Assembly (NCBI RefSeq): GCF_036010505.1
Contig: NZ_CP108569.1
Span: forward strand, 1,054,001-1,118,000
Source: Streptomyces sp. NBC_01197
GTDB lineage: Bacteria; Actinomycetota; Actinomycetes; Streptomycetales; Streptomycetaceae
Reading direction: 5' to 3'
Length of the DNA: 64,000 bases
The notes under the pieces are model-generated. The model did no database searches. It was not told the origin of the DNA and saw only the letters and a list, made by a program, of their open reading frames with translations. This document shows, piece after piece, positions 48,853 to 57,764 of this stretch. A program made the translations under genes and the position numbers. How positions within the stretch are numbered: position 1 is the stretch's first letter; each line of letters starts with the position of its first letter.

Positions 48853-49740
48853 ATGGGCGGCATGAATCAGCCAGACAGCCCTCCCGTGCTCGTAACCGGC
48901 GCGACCGGCCGGATCGGCCGCGTCGTCATCGACCGACTCCTCGACGCGGGAGTGCCGGTCCGCGCCCTCACCCATCGCTCCGAGGCGGCGGCGACCCTGC
49001 CGGCGGAGGTCGAGGTCTTCACCGGCGACCTCACCGTGCCCGAGTCGCTCGACCCGGCGTTGAATGACGCCGGTGCGGTCTTCCTGGTCTGGACCGCCCC
49101 GCCTCAGACCGCCGCGGCAGTCGTCGAGCGGCTGGCGGCCCATGTGCGGCGGGTCGTCTTCCTCTCCTCACCGCACCGGACGCCGCACCCCTTCTTCCAG
49201 CAGCCCAATCCCATGGCGGTGTTGCACGCCGACATCGAGCGGCTCATCGCGGCCACCGGACTTGAGCCGACGATCATCCGACCGGGGATGCTCGCGTCGA
49301 ACTCGCTGGCCTGGTGGGCGCCCGCGATCCGGGCGGGCGAGGCCGTTCGGTGGCCCTATGGCGCCGCCGAGACGGCGCCGGTCGACGACCGCGACGTCGC
49401 AGCGGTCGCGGCGCGGACGCTCTATGAGGACGGATATGTCGGAGGCGACTACGTCCTTACGGGCCCCGCCTCGCTGACCCAGGCCGCGCAGGTGGGCATC
49501 ATCGGAGACGCCCTGGGGCGCCGGCTCGCATTCGAGGAGATGACGCCGGACGAGTTCCGGAGCCTGTCGGAGGGCACGGCGCCCAGCTCGGTCGTCGACA
49601 TGCTGCTCGCCGCGTGGAGCGCGGCGGTCGGTCAGCCCGCGTACGTCACCACTGCGGTGGCCGACATCCTCGGGACGGCGCCGCGAACGTATCGCCAGTG
49701 GGCCACCGACCACGCCACCGCGTTCACGGAGGGTTCGTAA
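48853..49740 (+). CDS. NmrA/SDR-like NAD(P)H-binding reductase
   Basis: A 295-aa atypical short-chain dehydrogenase of the NmrA-like/QOR2 type. The dinucleotide motif VLVTGATGRIGRVVIDRLL is at residues 13-31, and the following acidic/Arg residues favour NADP. The conserved VFLVWTAPPQ and HRTPHPFFQQPNPMAVLHAD parts are typical, but no Tyr-x-x-x-Lys catalytic pair is present, so it may be a redox sensor or a reductase with another mechanism. The start could also be the ATG three codons further (48862). It lies 180 nt before the ABC operon and is probably separate. Confidence 0.87.
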   Translation: MGGMNQPDSPPVLVTGATGRIGRVVIDRLLDAGVPVRALTHRSEAAATLPAEVEVFTGDLTVPESLDPALNDAGAVFLVWTAPPQTAAAVVERLAAHVRRVVFLSSPHRTPHPFFQQPNPMAVLHADIERLIAATGLEPTIIRPGMLASNSLAWWAPAIRAGEAVRWPYGAAETAPVDDRDVAAVAARTLYEDGYVGGDYVLTGPASLTQAAQVGIIGDALGRRLAFEEMTPDEFRSLSEGTAPSSVVDMLLAAWSAAVGQPAYVTTAVADILGTAPRTYRQWATDHATAFTEGS

Positions 49741-49920
49741 CCCCGGCGACCGCGACCCGCGCCCCGGCCGCAGCCCTCAGCCCGCCGTCGAGCCGGACTT
49801 GACGCCGCCTCGTCGTGTACACGTCCGGTCGCCGGCTGTTTCCTGAACGTCAAGGAGCTGTCCCTGTCGGCTTCTTGTGCCCCTCCTAACGTCCCTTTCA
49901 GGTTTTGGAAGAAGGGACTC

Positions 49921-50862
49921 ATGGACGAACTCCTCGCAGTCCGGGCGCGCGGGCTCACCAAGTGTTTTGGCGATGTCGTCGCTCTCGACGACATCGCTCT
50001 GGACGTGGGGCAGGGGCAGATCCACGGCTTGGTAGGACCGAACGGTGCGGGCAAGACGACATTGCTGGGCCTGTTGCTGGGCCTGGCAGTCGCCGACAGC
50101 GGCAGTCTTGAGATCCTTGGCGTGCCGGTCGGGCGGGCGCACGCCGCTCCCGAGGGCGTAGCCGGCTTTGTGGACGGGCCTGCTCTCTACCCCTCGCTGA
50201 CTGCCAGGCAGAACCTTGCCGCCCTGGCCACGCTCAGCGGTCACGACGCGCGGACGGCGGGGATCGATGACGTGCTCGGCCAAGTCGGGCTGACCGATGT
50301 GGCCGACGACAGGGCTCGCGGTTTCTCCCTGGGCATGCGTCAGCGGCTCGGGCTCGCCGCCGCCCTGCTCACCAAGCCCCGGCTGCTCGTGCTCGACGAA
50401 CCTGCCAACGGTCTCGACCCGGCCGGCAAGAACCACGTGCACGGTGTTCTCACCCAGCTGGCGGCGGACGGAACCAGCGTCGTGCTCTCGGGCCATCGCA
50501 TGGACGATCTCGAGGCCCTGTGCTCCGAGGTGACCATCGTCGCTGCCGGACGGGCGGTCTTCTCGGGCCCGTTGAGCAAACTGGCCGCCGAGAACCGTGA
50601 ACTCGACTACCGGTTGCTCACCTCCGACGGGCAGGCCGCACGCCGACTGGCGCTCGATACGGACGGGGTCCGGGTCGTCGACGGCTCCGGGACACGGAAC
50701 GCGGCCTCGGTGCTCGTCGTGCGCGCGCCGGCATCCGCCCTCGACGAACTGGTGGTGCGACTCGTGCACTCGAAAATCGCGTTGCGTGAGCTCGCCCCCG
50801 TGAGGTCACCGCTCGAGGCCGCGTTCCTCGCCCTCACCGAACAGCAGGGGCCCAGTCGATGA
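49921..50862 (+). CDS. ABC transporter ATP-binding protein
   Basis: A 313-aa ABC ATPase of the drug/antibiotic-export (DrrA/CcmA) type. Walker A GPNGAGKTT is near residue 41, the signature FSLGMRQRLGLA is somewhat degenerate near 137, Walker B LLVLDEPANGLDP is near 157 and the H-loop SGHRM is near 191. The Q-loop is replaced by FVDGPALYPSLTARQN. A C-terminal extension of about 90 residues is typical of this group. GAAGGGA precedes the ATG. The gene overlaps the permease gene (ATGA). Cargo is unknown. Confidence 0.92.
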   Translation: MDELLAVRARGLTKCFGDVVALDDIALDVGQGQIHGLVGPNGAGKTTLLGLLLGLAVADSGSLEILGVPVGRAHAAPEGVAGFVDGPALYPSLTARQNLAALATLSGHDARTAGIDDVLGQVGLTDVADDRARGFSLGMRQRLGLAAALLTKPRLLVLDEPANGLDPAGKNHVHGVLTQLAADGTSVVLSGHRMDDLEALCSEVTIVAAGRAVFSGPLSKLAAENRELDYRLLTSDGQAARRLALDTDGVRVVDGSGTRNAASVLVVRAPASALDELVVRLVHSKIALRELAPVRSPLEAAFLALTEQQGPSR

Positions 50863-52220
50863 CCGCGACCCTGACTACCGGCCACGTGCCAGCCGTCCAT
50901 CGCGTCTCGGTGGCGCGCGCCTACCGCTTCGAACTGGTCAAGCTGGTCTCGCAATGGCGGATCCGCCTGCTGGTCCTCGCCTGCTGGGTCGTACCGGCAC
51001 TCTTCGTCGCGGTGGTGAGCCGGCAGAGCACTCTGCCTGTCGACACCCTCTTCGGGCGCTGGATGAACGCAACGGGGTGGGCGGGACCGCTGGTGGTGCT
51101 CGGTTTCGCGGGCACCTGGGCGCTTCCGCTGGTGACCTCGCTGGTCGCGGGTGACGTCTTCGCCTCCGAGGACCGGCTCGGAACCTGGCGTCACCTGCTC
51201 GTGGCGGTGCGGTCGCCTCGGCGGATCTTCGCAGCGAAGGCCCTGGCCAGTCTCACCGTCATCCTCCTGCTCGTCATCGGGCTGGCGGGTTCCAGCGCGG
51301 CCGGTGGGGTCCTGGCAGTCGGCAACCAGCCGCTGGTCGGCCTCGACGGCCATCTGCTGACGTCGGGAGACGCCGCAGTCAGGGTGCTGCTCGCCTGGGC
51401 CTGCGTACTGGCCCCGACACTCGCTCTCGCCGGTATCGGGCTTCTCGGGTCCGTCGTGCTGGGGCGGTCTCCGATGGGGCTGCTGTTGCCCGCGCTCGTC
51501 GCGCTCGCGATGCAGCTCGCCCAGATGCTGCCGCTGCCCGTCGCCATGCGACTCGCCCTGCCCGGGTACGCCTTCATCGCCTGGAACGGCTTGTTCACGA
51601 GTTCCGCGCAGCTCGCCCCCGTCCTGACCGGTATCGCGGTCAGTCTGGTGTGGGCGATGACCGCGACAGTGCTGGCGTACCTGCTCTTCCTGCGACGGGA
51701 CTTCACCAATCCGACCGACGAGGGCTCGGGACGCCGTGCGTTCACCGCTGGAGTTCTGCCGCTGGTGGGCCTCACAGCCGTGACGTTCGGGATCGTCGCC
51801 GGGGCGACGGGCGCCACGGGCTCCGGGATCAAGCAGGAGAAGGTACAGCGCTCGGTTGCCACGGCGTTCGCCCACCTCTACCGCATCCAGACCCAGCAGC
51901 TCCACCGTCCCGCCGTCACCGAGGCGCAGTTGCGGGCCACAGCGGCGTGCAACAAGGGCGGCGTCGACAGGGATGCCGAGGGGCCGGGCAACGACTGGCA
52001 CTGCGTCGTCTCCTGGCACCTCCCCGGCGTCACGGCCACCGGGACGGCCATCTACCAGCTCGACGTCACCGCAGACGGGCGGTACGTGGCCGACGGCGAC
52101 GGACCGAAGGAAGTGAACGGCTACTTCCTGGTGCGGACCCCGACCGGGGACGCACCCAACCCGCTGTGGCAGTTCGACAGCAACGTCGAACTGCTCGACA
52201 CCACCTCGAAGGGGAACTGA
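50859..52220 (+). CDS. ABC transporter permease with large extracytoplasmic C-terminus
   Basis: A 453-aa membrane protein. Six to seven hydrophobic segments occupy residues 35-330 in the ABC-2 pattern (QWRIRLLVLACWVVPALFV, GPLVVLGFAGTWALPLVTSL, VILLLVIGLAGSSAAGGVL, LPLVGLTAVTFGIVAGATG). The last 110 residues after the final helix are hydrophilic and should lie outside, with the YRIQTQQLHRPAVTEAQLRATAACNKGG segment, which is unusual for this family. It overlaps the ATPase gene by four bases and abuts the phosphoesterase gene, so the three form one operon. Confidence 0.9.
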   Translation: MTATLTTGHVPAVHRVSVARAYRFELVKLVSQWRIRLLVLACWVVPALFVAVVSRQSTLPVDTLFGRWMNATGWAGPLVVLGFAGTWALPLVTSLVAGDVFASEDRLGTWRHLLVAVRSPRRIFAAKALASLTVILLLVIGLAGSSAAGGVLAVGNQPLVGLDGHLLTSGDAAVRVLLAWACVLAPTLALAGIGLLGSVVLGRSPMGLLLPALVALAMQLAQMLPLPVAMRLALPGYAFIAWNGLFTSSAQLAPVLTGIAVSLVWAMTATVLAYLLFLRRDFTNPTDEGSGRRAFTAGVLPLVGLTAVTFGIVAGATGATGSGIKQEKVQRSVATAFAHLYRIQTQQLHRPAVTEAQLRATAACNKGGVDRDAEGPGNDWHCVVSWHLPGVTATGTAIYQLDVTADGRYVADGDGPKEVNGYFLVRTPTGDAPNPLWQFDSNVELLDTTSKGN

Positions 52221-54950
52221 ATGCAGGTCACACGGCAGCGCCGGGACTACGAGAACAAGCAGATCAGCCTTTTCGGCAGACGCGTCGGCCGCCGGACCTC
52301 TCTGGTGACGGTGGCGGGCATCGGCGTCGCTCTCGCCATCACGGGCACCGCCGTCGCCCAGACGCAGGGATTCGGCACCCAGCAGGTCGGCCAGACCACC
52401 GCCAACGGCCAGGTCATCTCCAGCGACCAGTACATCGCCCCGTACGGCCACCGCACCGTCATCAACGACGGCAAGATCATGTCATCCTCGGTGAGCCCGG
52501 ACGGCACCCATCTCGCGGCCACGGTCACCGATGCCAACACCGTGCTGGTCGTCGTCGACCTCAAGACCGGCGAAGTGACCCAGCGCATCAAGGGCAAGTC
52601 CGGCAACGTCGGCCAGGAGGGCCCGGCCTACTCGCCCGACGGCAAGCAGCTGTGGCTGGGCCAGACCGACGGCTACACCAAGTACACCGTCAACGCGGAC
52701 GGCGCCCTCTCCGACCCGGTGACCGTCTCCATCCCGGCCGACGGCTCCAAGCACGCGCTGGCGGCCGCGGCGGTGTTCTCGGCCGACGGCTCCACCGTGT
52801 ACTCCGCGGTCAACGGTCAGAACCGGGTGGTCGCCTTCGACGCGGCGACCGGGGCCATCAAGCAGAGCTGGTCCGTGGGCAACGCCCCGCGTGGCATGGC
52901 CGAGGTCGGCAACAAGCTTTACGTCAGCAACGAGGGCGGGCGTCCGGCCAGGCCCGGCGACACCACGATCAACTCCTACGGCACCCAGGTGCCGGCCGAT
53001 CCCAAGACCGGTGCCGCCACCACCGGCACGGTCAGCGTCATCGACCTGGCGAACCCGCAGGCTGCCCCGGAGAGCATCGACGTCGGCCTGCACCCGACCG
53101 CGGTGTACGCCAAGAAGGGCACGGTGTTCGTCACCAACACCGCCGACAACAACGTGTCGGTCATCGACACCGAGAAGAACAAGGTCGTCCAGACCATCGA
53201 CACCCGGCCGTGGCCGGAGGCGTCGGTCGGCTACGAGCCCGACGCGGTGACGCTCACCGACGACGGCCGCCTGCTGGTGACGCTCGGCCGCGCCAACGCC
53301 GTCGCCGTCTACCGCTACGCCTCCCCGCAGCAGCCGGCCAGGTACGTCGGCCTGCTCCCGACGGACTACTTCCCCTCGGAGATCACCACCGTCGGCAAGA
53401 ATGTCATCGTCTCCAACACCCGTGGTATCGACGCCCGCCGCCCCACCGCCGGCAACGGACACGGCACCCACGACACGACGTCGAGCCTGACGCAGTTCAC
53501 GCTGCCGGACGACAGGACCGTCAAGTCCGAGACGGCCAAGGTGTTCAAGCAGAACGGCTGGACCAAGAACTCGGTCGAGATGGCCAAGGCCAAGGGCCAC
53601 AAGAAGCCGGTGCCGGTCCCCGTACGGATCGGCGACCCCTCGACGATCAAGCACGTCTTCCTGATCGTCAAGGAGAACCGGACCTATGACCAGGTCTTCG
53701 GTGACATCGCGCAGGGCAACGGCGATCCGTCGCTCACGCAGTTCGGCGAGAACGTGACGCCGAACCAGCACGCGCTGGCCCAGCAGTTCGGGCTGTACGA
53801 CAACACGTACGACATCGGCACGAACTCCGCCGAGGGCCACAACTGGCTGATGCAGGCCGACAATCCGGAGTACACGGAGTCCTCGGCCGGTGAGTACGTG
53901 CGCAGCTACGACACCGAGGACGACGCTCTCGGCCACCAGAGGTCCGGCTTCATCTGGACCGGTGCGCAGGCGGCCGGCAAGTCCGTCAAGGACTACGGCG
54001 AGTTCCAGACGCTCGAGAGCAAGCCGTCCGGCGCGTCCTGGCAGAACCTGTACTGCGACGCCAAGAACATGGAAGCCACCGGGCAGAAGACCGCCTACCC
54101 CATACAGACGGGTTCAGCGATCCCGTCGCTGAACGACGTGTCGGTGCCCGGCTTCCCGAAGTTCGACACCAGTGTCCCGGACATCTACAAGGAGCAGATC
54201 TGGCAGCAGGACTTCAAGAAGAACGGTCCGGCTGCCCTGAACATGTTCTGGTTCTCCAACGACCACACCGGCGGCTCGGCGAGCGCGCCCGCCCAGGTCG
54301 CCGACAATGACCTCGCGGTCGGCCGGGTGGTCGACCAGATCTCGCACAGCAAGTACTGGAAGGACTCGGCGATCTTCGTCGTCGAGGACGACTCGCAGGC
54401 GGGCCTCGACCACGTCGACGGCCACCGTGCCCCGATCCAGGTCATCAGCCCCTGGGCCCAGCACGCCACCGTCGACAACCACTACTACTCGCAGATCACC
54501 ATGATCCGCACCATCGAGCAGATCCTCGGGATCCACCCGATGAACCAGCTGGACAGCGCGGCCACCCCGATGTCCGGGGTGTTCACCGGGAAGCCGGACG
54601 ACAAGCCGTTCACGGCACTGCCCAACCGCACCTCGCTGACGGACGGTGCGACCCCGCCCTCCTGCGGCGTGGACACGCCTGCGCCGCAGAACCCCAAGGC
54701 GGCGCCCGTGCCGTCGTCGAAGGTTCCGGCGGACAAGAAGCCGCTCGCGGCGGAGTGGGACGCCTGGAAGTCCAAGCAGCGGCTGACCGGCCCCCACGCG
54801 GTGCCCGACTTCGCCAACCCCGAGCAGATGGACCGCTTCACGTGGTACCAGACGCACAACTGGAGCAAGGCGTACCCCGGCGACAGCAAGATCTACGCGC
54901 CGGGCGACGTGCCGGGTGCCTACATCCCGTCGGCGGAGTCCGACGGGTGA
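52221..54950 (+). CDS. Exported YncE-type beta-propeller / phosphoesterase protein
   Basis: A 909-aa exported bifunctional protein. Residues 32-50 form a signal/anchor. Residues 75-440 are a beta-propeller of YncE-like blades (SSVSPDGTHLAATVTDANTV, YSPDGKQLWLG, VSNEGG, VTNTADNNVSVIDTEKNKVV). Residues 475-800 are an acid-phosphatase/phospholipase-C-like domain of PF04185 with VFLIVKENRTYDQVFGDIAQ, the metal-binding HNWLMQADNPEY and FVVEDDSQAGLDHVDGH. A Pro/Lys linker and a short C-terminal tail follow. It begins 1 nt after the permease stop, so it is co-expressed with the ABC exporter. Its substrate is unknown. Confidence 0.92.
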   Translation: MQVTRQRRDYENKQISLFGRRVGRRTSLVTVAGIGVALAITGTAVAQTQGFGTQQVGQTTANGQVISSDQYIAPYGHRTVINDGKIMSSSVSPDGTHLAATVTDANTVLVVVDLKTGEVTQRIKGKSGNVGQEGPAYSPDGKQLWLGQTDGYTKYTVNADGALSDPVTVSIPADGSKHALAAAAVFSADGSTVYSAVNGQNRVVAFDAATGAIKQSWSVGNAPRGMAEVGNKLYVSNEGGRPARPGDTTINSYGTQVPADPKTGAATTGTVSVIDLANPQAAPESIDVGLHPTAVYAKKGTVFVTNTADNNVSVIDTEKNKVVQTIDTRPWPEASVGYEPDAVTLTDDGRLLVTLGRANAVAVYRYASPQQPARYVGLLPTDYFPSEITTVGKNVIVSNTRGIDARRPTAGNGHGTHDTTSSLTQFTLPDDRTVKSETAKVFKQNGWTKNSVEMAKAKGHKKPVPVPVRIGDPSTIKHVFLIVKENRTYDQVFGDIAQGNGDPSLTQFGENVTPNQHALAQQFGLYDNTYDIGTNSAEGHNWLMQADNPEYTESSAGEYVRSYDTEDDALGHQRSGFIWTGAQAAGKSVKDYGEFQTLESKPSGASWQNLYCDAKNMEATGQKTAYPIQTGSAIPSLNDVSVPGFPKFDTSVPDIYKEQIWQQDFKKNGPAALNMFWFSNDHTGGSASAPAQVADNDLAVGRVVDQISHSKYWKDSAIFVVEDDSQAGLDHVDGHRAPIQVISPWAQHATVDNHYYSQITMIRTIEQILGIHPMNQLDSAATPMSGVFTGKPDDKPFTALPNRTSLTDGATPPSCGVDTPAPQNPKAAPVPSSKVPADKKPLAAEWDAWKSKQRLTGPHAVPDFANPEQMDRFTWYQTHNWSKAYPGDSKIYAPGDVPGAYIPSAESDG

Positions 54951-54982
54951 CGCAGCTGATCACCTCACGGAAGCCGTGAGAC

Positions 54983-55017
54983 GCGGAAGCCCGCCGGGAT
55001 GCTCGGCGGGCTTCCGC
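54983..55017. terminator. Bidirectional terminator hairpin
   Basis: GCGGAAGCCCGCCG (54983-54996) and CGGCGGGCTTCCGC (55004-55017) form a perfect 14-bp stem with a 7-nt loop between converging genes. A smaller CTCACGG-AAG-CCGTGAG hairpin (54964-54980) precedes it. Confidence 0.9.
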
Positions 55018-55040
55018 GCAGGAGGCGCCGAGCGGCGTTT

Positions 55041-55622
55041 TCAGGGGGTGTCGGTCGAGACGAGATACACCCTCTTGCCGTGCGGGAAGGTCCGGTCGAC
55101 GGTGATGTCGACGGTGGGCTGCGGACTCTTGCGGGTGACGGTCGTACCGGCCCAGTCGCGGGTGTCGGGGAACTTCCAGCCGACGATCTTCGCGTTCCGC
55201 GGGCTGACGGTGATCTTCCCGTCCTTGAGTGCGGCGGTGCTGGTCCCCGCCTTCTTGAGGAAGGCGTCCAGGCCGGCCTGATCGGTGGTGAACCGCACGT
55301 ACAGCCTGCTGACCTTCCAGTTGCTGGTCTGGTAGTACCAGACGCCCACCGCGTTCTCCGGGATCGGTACGTCGAACGTGCGGCGCAGCACCTTCGACGG
55401 CCAGTGGTGGGTGAGGCCGGTCGCCATGGCCTCCTTCTCGTTGGCCCGGCCGCCTTCGCGGCTCTGCGCGGCGGAGATGGCCAGGTAGCCGGCCGGGATC
55501 CCGATGAGCAGCACGATGATGACCGCGGTGAGCCATCGGCGGCGGATCATGTGCCGGTGGTCCTCCGGCGACTGTCCACCGCCCTCGGGGGGCGAGGTCT
55601 GGTGCGGCACGGACGTCGTCAT
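55041..55622 (-). CDS. Single-pass membrane-anchored hypothetical protein
   Basis: A 193-aa protein with a cytosolic 28-residue N-terminus, one transmembrane helix (RWLTAVIIVLLIGIPAGYLA, near residues 29-48) and an outward domain of 140 residues. That domain holds FDVPIPENAVGVWYYQTSNW, LYVRFTTDQAGLDAFLKKAG and a beta-rich C-terminus. I do not recognise the family. The start codon overlaps the ROK kinase stop by one base (TAATG), so its translation is coupled to a carbohydrate operon. It may be an accessory envelope protein. Confidence 0.75.
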   Translation of the reverse strand: MTTSVPHQTSPPEGGGQSPEDHRHMIRRRWLTAVIIVLLIGIPAGYLAISAAQSREGGRANEKEAMATGLTHHWPSKVLRRTFDVPIPENAVGVWYYQTSNWKVSRLYVRFTTDQAGLDAFLKKAGTSTAALKDGKITVSPRNAKIVGWKFPDTRDWAGTTVTRKSPQPTVDITVDRTFPHGKRVYLVSTDTP

Positions 55623-56767
55623 TACGGGGATCCCTGGGTGGTGCGGGTGGTACGGGCAGCCTGTGCGTACCGCTCGTAGCGCTCCACACGGCGGCGGTTC
55701 GCCCTGCGGAACCGCCGGGCGATCAGCCTGGAGAGGTCGGCCGCCCCGACCATACCTGCCTCGGGCCCGAGCTGCGCTTTCGTGATCCGGGCCTCGGGGC
55801 GGTAGCCGCGGCCGGTCAGCTGGCGCCGGAAGGCGTCCCGTGCGGGTCCGATGAGCAGGTCGTCGGCGGCGCTGACGCCACCGCCGATGACGAAGCAGGA
55901 GGGGTCGAGCGCGGCGGCTAGATTGGCGATGCCGACGCCCAGCCACTGGCCGATGTCCTGGAACAGCTCGACGCACATCGCGTCGCCCTCGCGGGCGAGT
56001 TCGGTGATGAGCGGCCCGGTGATGTCGGGGATGTTGCCCTTGACCCGGTCGATGATGCTGTACGCCACCGGGGAGTCGGCGGCGGCCATCTCCTTGGCCT
56101 CACGGACGAGGGCGTTGCCCGAGCTGTACTGCTCCCAGCAGCCGCGGTTTCCGCAGGGGCAGCGGTGACCGCCCGGGACGACCTGCATATGACCGAATTC
56201 ACCCGCGACGCCGTACTTGCCGCGCTTGACCTGACCGTCCTCCAGGATCGCGCCGCCGATGCCGGTACCGAGCGTGATCATCACCAGATGGTCCTCGCCC
56301 CGGCCGGCGCCGAAGCGCCACTCGGCCCAGGCAGCGGTGTTGGCGTCGTTGTCGACCATCACGGGGACGGCGAGCCTGCCCTGGAGCGCGTCGCGCAGCG
56401 GCTCGTCGCGCCAGGCCAGGTGGGGTGCGAAGAGGACCCTGGAGCGGTCGGCGTCGACCCAGCCGGCCGCTCCGATGCCGACGGCGTGCACATCGTGGCG
56501 GTCGGAGAGATCGAGGACCAGCTCGACGATGGTGTCCTCGACGACCTTGGCGCTCTTGGACTTGTCCGGGGTCTCGGTCTTGATCTTCTCCAGGATGACG
56601 CCGTCGGCGTCGACGACGCCCGCCATCACCTTCGTACCGCCGATGTCGATGCCGACGGTCGGGACGCGGGGCGCTGTGAGATGCGAGCGCCGCTCGCGGG
56701 TCCCGACGGTCCGCAGGACCGTGGCGCGGGCGGAGCCGCGGTGCGCGAAGTCACGGTACGTACTCAT
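55622..56767 (-). CDS. ROK-family sugar kinase
   Basis: A 381-aa ROK kinase, glucokinase-like. The ATP phosphate motif GIDIGGTKVMAGVVD is near residue 43, the catalytic Asp is in MVDNDANTAAWAEW near 146, ITLGTGIGGAI is near 167, and the zinc motif CPCGNRGCWEQYSSG is near 206. The preceding GEFGHMQVVPGG matches the sugar-binding consensus. The ATG at 56767 opens the recognised N-terminus; a longer open frame upstream is antisense-free but repeat-like. A 40-residue Arg-rich C-terminus is unusual. It phosphorylates a hexose imported by the ABC system. Confidence 0.92.
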   Translation of the reverse strand: MSTYRDFAHRGSARATVLRTVGTRERRSHLTAPRVPTVGIDIGGTKVMAGVVDADGVILEKIKTETPDKSKSAKVVEDTIVELVLDLSDRHDVHAVGIGAAGWVDADRSRVLFAPHLAWRDEPLRDALQGRLAVPVMVDNDANTAAWAEWRFGAGRGEDHLVMITLGTGIGGAILEDGQVKRGKYGVAGEFGHMQVVPGGHRCPCGNRGCWEQYSSGNALVREAKEMAAADSPVAYSIIDRVKGNIPDITGPLITELAREGDAMCVELFQDIGQWLGVGIANLAAALDPSCFVIGGGVSAADDLLIGPARDAFRRQLTGRGYRPEARITKAQLGPEAGMVGAADLSRLIARRFRRANRRRVERYERYAQAARTTRTTQGSP

Positions 56768-56792
56768 CGGACTGATGATGCCACCCGAATCC

Positions 56793-57764
56793 TCAGGAGG
56801 CGTCCCCGGCGGGGTTTCCGTCCGTCTTGTCGGGGCCGGACTCATCGGGGCCGGACTCATCAGGGCCGGACTTGTCAGCGCCGGACTTGTCAGCGCCGGA
56901 CTTGTCAGGGCCCGGCTCCCCGGGCCGGGGTGAACGCCGGAGCTCGTGGCTGAGCTCCTCAAGTTCACTGCCGCCCGCCATCTGCCGGGTGAGCTCGTCC
57001 AGGGTGATCTGGTCCTTGCTGTGGCTGCCGAACATCGCGCCGCGCTTCAGCAGCACGAAGCGGTCACCGACCAGGTAGGCGTGGTGCGGGTTGTGCGTGA
57101 TGAGGACCACGCCGAGACCGGCGTCCCGGGCCGCCGCGACGTACTTCAGCACCACCCCGGACTGCTTCACGCCGAGCGCGGCGGTGGGCTCGTCGAGTAC
57201 CAGCACCTTGGCCCCGAAGTGGACGGCGCGGGCGATGGCCACACACTGGCGCTCGCCGCCGGAGAGGGTGCCGATGGGCTGGTCGACGTCGCGCAGGTCG
57301 ATGCCCATACGCAGCAGCGCGGAGCGGGTCGTCTCGCGCATCAGCCGGACGTCGAGACGCTTGAGCGGGCCCGCGCCCTTCGTCGGCTCGGAGCCGAGGA
57401 AGAAGTTCCGCCAGACCGGCATGAGCGGGACGACGGCGAGGTCCTGGTAGACGGTGGCGATGCCCCGGTCGAGCGCCTCGCGCGGCTTGCCGAGGCTCGT
57501 CTCGTCGCCGTCGATCAGGAAGCGGCCCGCGTCATGCCGGTGCAGCCCGGAGATGATCTTGATGAGGGTCGACTTGCCGGCGCCGTTGTCGCCGAGCACA
57601 CAGGAGATCTCGCCCGCGTGCACGACGAGGGAGACCTCTTCCAGCGCCTTGATGTTCCCGTAGAACTTGCTGACGCGGTCGAGCTCCACCAGCGGTGTGG
57701 TCCCCGCCGGCGGTGCCGTCGGCTCCGGCCGCTCCGGCTGCCCCGGCGCTGTCTGCTCCGTCAT
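56793..57764 (-). CDS. Sugar ABC transporter ATP-binding protein
   Basis: A 323-aa single-domain ABC ATPase of the ribose/xylose-type importers. Walker A is GDNGAGKST near residue 59, the signature [19 protein letters not shown] is near 167, Walker B is [12 protein letters not shown] near 187 and the H-loop ITHNPHH is near 222. The N-terminus is Pro/Thr-rich. The last 35 residues are an acidic/basic repeat ([20 protein letters not shown]). The ATG overlaps the permease stop (ATGA). Only one nucleotide-binding domain is present, so it must act as a dimer, unlike RbsA. Confidence 0.92.
   Translation of the reverse strand: MTEQTAPGQPERPEPTAPPAGTTPLVELDRVSKFYGNIKALEEVSLVVHAGEISCVLGDNGAGKSTLIKIISGLHRHDAGRFLIDGDETSLGKPREALDRGIATVYQDLAVVPLMPVWRNFFLGSEPTKGAGPLKRLDVRLMRETTRSALLRMGIDLRDVDQPIGTLSGGERQCVAIARAVHFGAKVLVLDEPTAALGVKQSGVVLKYVAAARDAGLGVVLITHNPHHAYLVGDRFVLLKRGAMFGSHSKDQITLDELTRQMAGGSELEELSHELRRSPRPGEPGPDKSGADKSGADKSGPDESGPDESGPDKTDGNPAGDAS
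56815..56925. repeat. 15-bp tandem repeats at the ATPase C-terminus
   Basis: About seven imperfect copies of a 15-bp unit (GCCGGACTTGTCAGC or GCCGGACTCATCAGG) encode five-residue GxDKS/GPDES units at the end of the ABC ATPase. Several neighbouring copies are identical, which suggests recent expansion and possible length variation. Confidence 0.8.

Noticed and set aside
56768..56968. An N-terminal extension of the ROK kinase with LTSPA repeats
   Set aside because: It overlaps the end of the ABC ATPase gene in another frame and only reflects the 15-bp repeats there. The conserved kinase N-terminus begins at 56767.
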